Part shown: in pieces, positions 31,031-34,294 of the stretch
Layout of the letters: each line of letters opens with the position of its first letter
How positions within the stretch are numbered: position 1 is the stretch's first letter
NCBI GenBank assembly: GCA_963169665.1
Contig: CAUJET010000138.1
Span: 1-34,294, forward strand
Reading direction: 5' to 3'
DNA from: Actinomycetota bacterium
Lineage (GTDB): Bacteria; Actinomycetota; Acidimicrobiia; Acidimicrobiales; Ilumatobacteraceae
DNA: 34,294 nucleotides
The notes under the pieces: generated by a model
Seen by the model: only the letters and a program-made list of their open reading frames with translations
What the model was told of the DNA's origin: nothing
Database searches by the model: none
Position numbers and translations under genes: made by a program

Positions 31031-31474
31031 ATGATGCGAGTCCTGGCTGGAGTGCGGCTCGGGGTGTTCGGCGTCGGTCTCAACGCTTCGTCCGTCGGTG
31101 CGGTGCTGGCACTGGGCTATCTGGACCTCCGCTATCCCAGCCCCCGCAAGGCCGTCAACAACCCCGAGTTGAACGACGTGGTCTACGACGTCCCGCACTG
31201 GATGCTCGGCGTCGGCGTCGGCCTGTTCTCCTTCGGGCTCCTCTGCGTTGTGCTGGGTTGGTACTCGAGCCCGAGGTGGCAACAGGGGCCGCTTCATCGG
31301 CTGTGGGGCCCGACGCTTGGGTCGATGCTGCTGTCGGGATGGCTGACATCCGTTGTCGTGGCTGTTCTTGGCCGTGACAGCGCCGAAGTTCGTCTCTGGT
31401 TGGTGCTCGTCGTCGGCGGGCCAGTCGTCAGCGTCTTCGTGTTGATCTGGATGTGGGTTCGCGCCGACAGGTAG
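31031..31474 (+). CDS. Membrane protein of unknown function
   Basis: The 147-residue protein has four hydrophobic segments (VRLGVFGVGLNASSVGAVLALGY, WMLGVGVGLFSFGLLCVVLGWY, GSMLLSGWLTSVVVAVLG and LWLVLVVGGPVVSVFVLIWMWV) with a short polar loop (RYPSPRKAVNNPELNDVVYD). No family recognised. Two ATG codons stand in tandem at 31031 and 31034. The stop is only 2 nt from the right copy of the 44-bp inverted repeat. Confidence 0.65.
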   Translation: MMRVLAGVRLGVFGVGLNASSVGAVLALGYLDLRYPSPRKAVNNPELNDVVYDVPHWMLGVGVGLFSFGLLCVVLGWYSSPRWQQGPLHRLWGPTLGSMLLSGWLTSVVVAVLGRDSAEVRLWLVLVVGGPVVSVFVLIWMWVRADR

Positions 31475-31476
31475 CG

Positions 31477-31520
31477 CAGAGCTGTAGATATTCCGGTAAT
31501 CGAGTGAGGCTGGCGGGGTC
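31477..31520 (-). repeat. Right copy of 44-bp inverted repeat (site L)
   Basis: Reverse complement of 20543-20586 with two mismatches. It carries TATTCCGGTAATC (31489-31501) and lies 40 nt before the first gene of the recombinase pair, so it may contain their promoter or operator and also act as their substrate. Confidence 0.88.
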
Positions 31521-31559
31521 CCTCGTCGAGGGTCTGCTTGTGGCTGATCGGAGATCGGG

Positions 31560-32567
31560 ATGTCGTTGTCGTTGGAGGTTGCGTTAGGTCCGTCTGGGCG
31601 TGATGAGGTGCTCGCCAGATATGTGGAGTTTGTTGCGGCGAGGTGCCGTCCGAACACGGTGTTGGCGACGGTGTCGGACCTGCGGGTGTTCTTTGCGGTG
31701 ATCGACAAGGACCCGGTGGCGGTGACGCCGGCGGACGTGTTCGAGTTCATCACCGTGCAGCGGCGAGGTGCTGGTGATGGTCGGGTGGTGCGTCTCGCTG
31801 ATGGCGGGTCGGGGATGGCCGCGCGCACGATCCGCCGCCGGTTGGCGTCGGTGTCGGGGTTGTTCAACTGGTTGGTGTTGTGCGGCGATCGGTCGGCGAA
31901 CCCGGTGCCACGCGGGATGGCGACACGGCGAACGGGTGCTGGCGGCCAAGCGACTGGGGTGCCGTTGATCCGCACGCCGCGGACGTTGCCGAAGGTGTTG
32001 GACCCGGCTGATGTGATCTTGTTGTTGGGGGCGGTTCGTCGTTGGCGGGACCGGGCGATGATCGAAGCGATGGTCCTTGGCGGGCTGCGTTGTTGCGAGG
32101 TGATCGGGCTGCGGTTGGAGGATCTGCAGCCGACGAACCGGCGGGTGTTCATTGCTGATGGCAAGGGCGGTCATCAGCGTCTGATCCCGATGTCGGGCCA
32201 GTTCTTCCAGAGCTTGTCGAACTATCTGTCGCTCGAACGGCCGGCCGACGCGACGACCGACGCGGTGTTCGTGGTGTTGAAGACGAACCGTCGCGGGAGC
32301 CCGTTGAGCATCAATGGGCTCGAGCAGATCGTCGCTTCCGCGAAGGGTCGAGCCGGTCTGGAACGCGCGACGTGTCATCAGCTGCGACACACATGTCTGA
32401 CCCGACTGCGTGAGGCAGGGATGGCGTTGGAAGCGATCCAGGCTCAGGCCGGTCACCGCTCGATCGAGTCGACGCGCGTCTATCTGCATCTCGCCGACAG
32501 CTGGCTCGCCGGCGAGTATCAACGTGCCAGCGACCTGATCGACGCCAGCGTCGGGATCCTGCGATGA
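31560..32567 (+). CDS. Tyrosine recombinase, first of an overlapping pair
   Basis: The 335-residue protein has an N-terminal core-binding domain (YVEFVAARCRPNTVLATVSDLRVFFAVI is characteristic, residues about 20-120). The catalytic domain has Arg in LGGLRCCEVIGLRLEDL, Lys in DGKGGHQRLIPM, HQLRHTCLTRL, His in AGHRSIESTRVYLHLAD and Tyr in the same segment. All catalytic residues appear intact. Its stop overlaps the start of the next recombinase by 4 nt (ATGA), so they are translated together and probably act as a heteromeric complex, as in Tn554-type and other multi-recombinase transposons. It begins 40 nt after the right copy of the 44-bp inverted repeat. Confidence 0.92.
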   Translation: MSLSLEVALGPSGRDEVLARYVEFVAARCRPNTVLATVSDLRVFFAVIDKDPVAVTPADVFEFITVQRRGAGDGRVVRLADGGSGMAARTIRRRLASVSGLFNWLVLCGDRSANPVPRGMATRRTGAGGQATGVPLIRTPRTLPKVLDPADVILLLGAVRRWRDRAMIEAMVLGGLRCCEVIGLRLEDLQPTNRRVFIADGKGGHQRLIPMSGQFFQSLSNYLSLERPADATTDAVFVVLKTNRRGSPLSINGLEQIVASAKGRAGLERATCHQLRHTCLTRLREAGMALEAIQAQAGHRSIESTRVYLHLADSWLAGEYQRASDLIDASVGILR

Positions 32568-33811
32568 GCGCTCTCGCCGCGATCAACGAACCCGCCGACG
32601 ACAGCGCAGGCCGGCATCACGAGTGGGATCTCGTCGTCGCCCAAGCGCCCTTGTTTGCGGTCACTGCCTGGCGTTATCTGGATCAACTCGCGGTGTCGAT
32701 GCGCCCAGCGACCGTGGATGTCGCGGACAACACGCTGCGCTGCTTCGCCCGGTTCCTCGTCGTCGAGCACCCCGACCTGGTCGGCTTCGCCGATGTTCGC
32801 CGCGTCCATGTCGAAGGGTTCAAGTTGTTCTTCGTCGCGCACATCACCGCCGCCGGCAAGCCGCCAGCGCGCAACACGATCCGGCAACGGTTCGGGATGC
32901 TGCGCTCGTTCTTCGATCGCATCATCGAGTGGGACTGGGACGACGCACCGATGCGGATCCCGATCTTCTCCGTCGATGTTCCCGTCGCTGATGACCCGCT
33001 GCCCCGATTCCTCGACGACGTCCAAACCGCCCGACTCAACGCGGCCGCGTCCGTTGCTTCGCCGTTCGATCGGCTCGTGATCGAGCTGCTGTCGAGGACC
33101 GGGATGCGCGCCAGCGAGCTCTGCACCCTCGCGCATGACGCGGTCGTGCAGCTCGACGGCGCACCCTGGCTGCGGATCCCGGTCGGCAAACTCCACAACG
33201 ACCGGCTGGTCCCGATGCACCCCAACGCCACCCGGCTCCTCGCCGATTGGCTGCTCGAGCATCCACCCGCGGGAAGGCTGCTCCTTGACGACGGTGCTGT
33301 TCTCGATCGTCACCGCGTCGGCAGGATCGTCAAACGCGTCGCCGCGGCAGCAGGCCTCGGCCACGTCCACCCGCATCAACTGAGGCACACGTTCGCGACC
33401 CACGCGATCAACCGTGGGATGCGTCTCGAAGCGATCGCGACGATGCTCGGCCACCGCAGCCTTCGCATGACACTCACCTACGCGCGGATCGCGAACAAGA
33501 CCGTCGCTGACGAATACGCGACCGCCTCGGCAAAGATCGACGCGCTCTACACCACCACCGATCCAGAGCAACGCCTCCAGCAGCTCGGCGGTGAGCACCG
33601 GCGCATGCTCGCCAACGGCTGGTGCAACCGGCCCGTCGCCAGCGACTGCGCGTACGAAACGATCTGCGAAGGCTGCGGCTACTACCAGACCCCCATCGAG
33701 TTCCGCCCGACCCTGAACGCCCACGCCGACCACACCACCCGCAACCGCCAGACCGACCGGGCAGCGATCTTCAAACGACTCCTCGACACCCTTCCCGCCG
33801 AGACCGCCTGA
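32564..33811 (+). CDS. Tyrosine recombinase with C-terminal cysteine cluster, second of the pair
   Basis: The 415-residue protein has a core-binding domain, then catalytic residues in RTGMRASELCTLA (Arg), VGKLHNDRLVPM (Lys), HQLRHTFATHA, LGHRSLRMTLTYARI (His and Tyr). After the tyrosine there is a 100-residue extension with CNRPVASDCAYETICEGCGYY, four cysteines spaced like a zinc site. Such Cys-rich tails are known in Tn554-TnpB-like recombinases. GATTACCGGAATA is found twice just after the stop (33817 and 33849) and once inverted ahead of the operon (31489), suggesting that the pair acts on these ends. Confidence 0.92.
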   Translation: MSALAAINEPADDSAGRHHEWDLVVAQAPLFAVTAWRYLDQLAVSMRPATVDVADNTLRCFARFLVVEHPDLVGFADVRRVHVEGFKLFFVAHITAAGKPPARNTIRQRFGMLRSFFDRIIEWDWDDAPMRIPIFSVDVPVADDPLPRFLDDVQTARLNAAASVASPFDRLVIELLSRTGMRASELCTLAHDAVVQLDGAPWLRIPVGKLHNDRLVPMHPNATRLLADWLLEHPPAGRLLLDDGAVLDRHRVGRIVKRVAAAAGLGHVHPHQLRHTFATHAINRGMRLEAIATMLGHRSLRMTLTYARIANKTVADEYATASAKIDALYTTTDPEQRLQQLGGEHRRMLANGWCNRPVASDCAYETICEGCGYYQTPIEFRPTLNAHADHTTRNRQTDRAAIFKRLLDTLPAETA

Positions 33812-33816
33812 CCACC

Positions 33817-33831
33817 GATTACCGGAATAAC
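33817..33831 (+). repeat. Recombinase-end repeat, site B
   Basis: GATTACCGGAATAAC starts 6 nt after the stop of the second recombinase; it repeats 32 bp downstream and is inverted at 31489-31501. CCGCCTGACCAC precedes it, as it precedes site A. Confidence 0.75.
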
Positions 33832-33848
33832 CCGATCACCCCTTGACG

Positions 33849-33863
33849 GATTACCGGAATAAC
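33849..33863 (+). repeat. Recombinase-end repeat, site C
   Basis: A second direct copy of GATTACCGGAATAAC, 32 bp from site B. It overlaps by three bases the cassette-type motif that follows. Confidence 0.75.
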
Positions 33864-33872
33864 TGCCGATAT
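33861..33872 (+). repeat. Cassette-type site U
   Basis: AACTGCCGATAT directly continues site C, so the recombinase-end repeat and the cassette-type motif are fused here. Confidence 0.5.
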
Positions 33873-33948
33873 GAGGATGCATCGTGCGCAACGGGAAGGA
33901 CGTGACAGGCGTGAGAGTCTTCATTCCCCGGACGGAAAGGGCAGTGTG

Positions 33949-34113
33949 ATGAGCCGCGACACGAGATGGACCCTTGGCGTTCTCCTCGCGGTCGGAGTCG
34001 GTCTCGCCATCGTGATGGTTCGCGTGCCGGGCGGGTTCGGAGTCCCGGAGCGAGTTGGGCTCTGGGTGTTGCTCATGGGCGTGCTCGTCATCAGAGGAAG
34101 CATCAAGACGTGA
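33949..34113 (+). CDS. Very small membrane protein
   Basis: The 54-residue protein has two predicted membrane segments (WTLGVLLAVGVGLAIVMVRV and RVGLWVLLMGVLVI). GGAAAGGG about 7-14 nt before ATG 33949 can act as ribosome binding site. Unknown. It is the only ORF between sites U and T4. Confidence 0.5.
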   Translation: MSRDTRWTLGVLLAVGVGLAIVMVRVPGGFGVPERVGLWVLLMGVLVIRGSIKT

Positions 34114-34150
34114 TTCCATCGCTGGAGCCAACTGGCATCTGACGCGCTCC

Positions 34151-34162
34151 GATCTGCCGATC
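34151..34162 (+). repeat. Cassette-type site T4
   Basis: GATCTGCCGATC, 37 nt after the stop of the small membrane protein, inside CGC-CTC (34143-34149) / GAG-GCG (34169-34176) arms with small bulges. Confidence 0.65.
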
Positions 34163-34192
34163 TGGAACGAGTAGCGATAGTCGGGCTGGTCC

Positions 34193-34198
34193 TAGTCT
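34193..34198 (+). promoter_or_regulatory. Probable -10 box of the last gene
   Basis: TAGTCT lies 6 nt before ATG 34205, the same leaderless pattern as elsewhere in the window. Confidence 0.4.
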
Positions 34199-34204
34199 GC
34201 GGCA

Positions 34205-34294
34205 ATGGTTGGATTCACTGTGCGAGCGGCGACCCGATCCCATCGGGCGTGGATGAAGCGCTGCACGCTGACGGTGTCTGAAGACCGACTCGAA
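34205..34294 (+). CDS. Start of a further gene, cut by the window end
   Basis: An ATG is followed by 30 sense codons to the window end (MVGFTVRAATRSHRAWMKRC is the beginning). It stands 43 nt after site T4 with its own -10-like box, which makes it the probable next unit of the array. Too short to name. Confidence 0.45.
   Translation, partial: MVGFTVRAATRSHRAWMKRCTLTVSEDRLE

Noticed and set aside
30545..32164. 539-residue minus-strand frame over the immunity, membrane and recombinase genes
   Set aside because: No domains and a composition typical of an antisense shadow; the plus strand holds motif-bearing genes.
26288..33811. Classical integron with IntI
   Set aside because: None of the three recombinases shows the extra IntI segment, and the sites lack the GTTRRRY/RYYYAAC boxes. 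The integron likeness is therefore kept as analogy only.
23150..34180. CRISPR array
   Set aside because: The repeats are only about 12 bp, spaced 250-780 nt with genes between, and there are no cas genes.

Overview
The window is GC-rich DNA (roughly 68-70 % by eye over the first 20 kb) with actinobacterial traits. These include a BTAD-type regulator, a LigD-like ligase, an LPxTG-like anchored protein, many lipoproteins, and several genes whose start codon lies only 6-7 nt behind a TANNNT -10 box, as expected for leaderless mRNAs. An acidimicrobial host (Ilumatobacter-like) is my inference from overall gene style; nothing here proves it.

Region 1 (1-14,700) looks like chromosome. It holds a 5'-truncated BTAD regulator, a family III CoA-transferase overlapping an ATP-dependent DNA ligase, kynureninase, an AI-2E-family permease, a small ACP-like protein lacking the carrier serine, an LPxTG-like surface protein, a membrane SpoIIE/PP2C phosphatase, a ferritin-like protein, a secreted collagen-repeat/Hcp-like fusion, and a 1011-residue NfnA-NfnB-rubrerythrin-like fusion. 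It ends in tRNA-Lys(TTT).

Region 2 (14,701-20,544) begins at that tRNA and looks like an integrated mobilisable element: tyrosine integrase, excisionase-like HTH protein, MobF/TraA relaxase-helicase, and a toxin-antitoxin-like pair. I found no second copy of the tRNA 3' end, so the far attachment site probably lies beyond the window.

Region 3 (20,543-34,294) is the most unusual part. A 44-bp inverted repeat (42/44 identical, 34 bp perfect) at 20,543 and 31,477 brackets about 10.9 kb. Inside are many small single-gene units: lipoproteins, membrane proteins, an Imm10-like immunity protein and unknowns. Eleven copies of a short hairpin-prone motif (AGATCGGCAGTT / GATCTGCCGATC class) lie between these units, nearly always one ORF per interval. 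I saw none in the first 20 kb. The motif is read away from the centre on both sides: minus strand from 23.1 to 25.0 kb, plus strand from 29.3 to 34.2 kb. In the middle sits a phosphotransferase gene and a convergent XerD-like recombinase, together flanked by their own 54-bp imperfect inverted repeats. Two homologous lipoprotein genes lie in opposite orientation. To the right, two overlapping tyrosine recombinase genes are bracketed by the 13-mer GATTACCGGAATA.

My working hypothesis is a mobile-gene-cassette array or invertible island, operated by one or more of these tyrosine recombinases and carried on or beside the tRNA-Lys element. It resembles an integron in layout (one gene, one structured site), but no protein is recognisable as IntI and the sites lack the usual attC R-box consensus. 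The gene calls are mostly secure; the cassette-system interpretation is inference.
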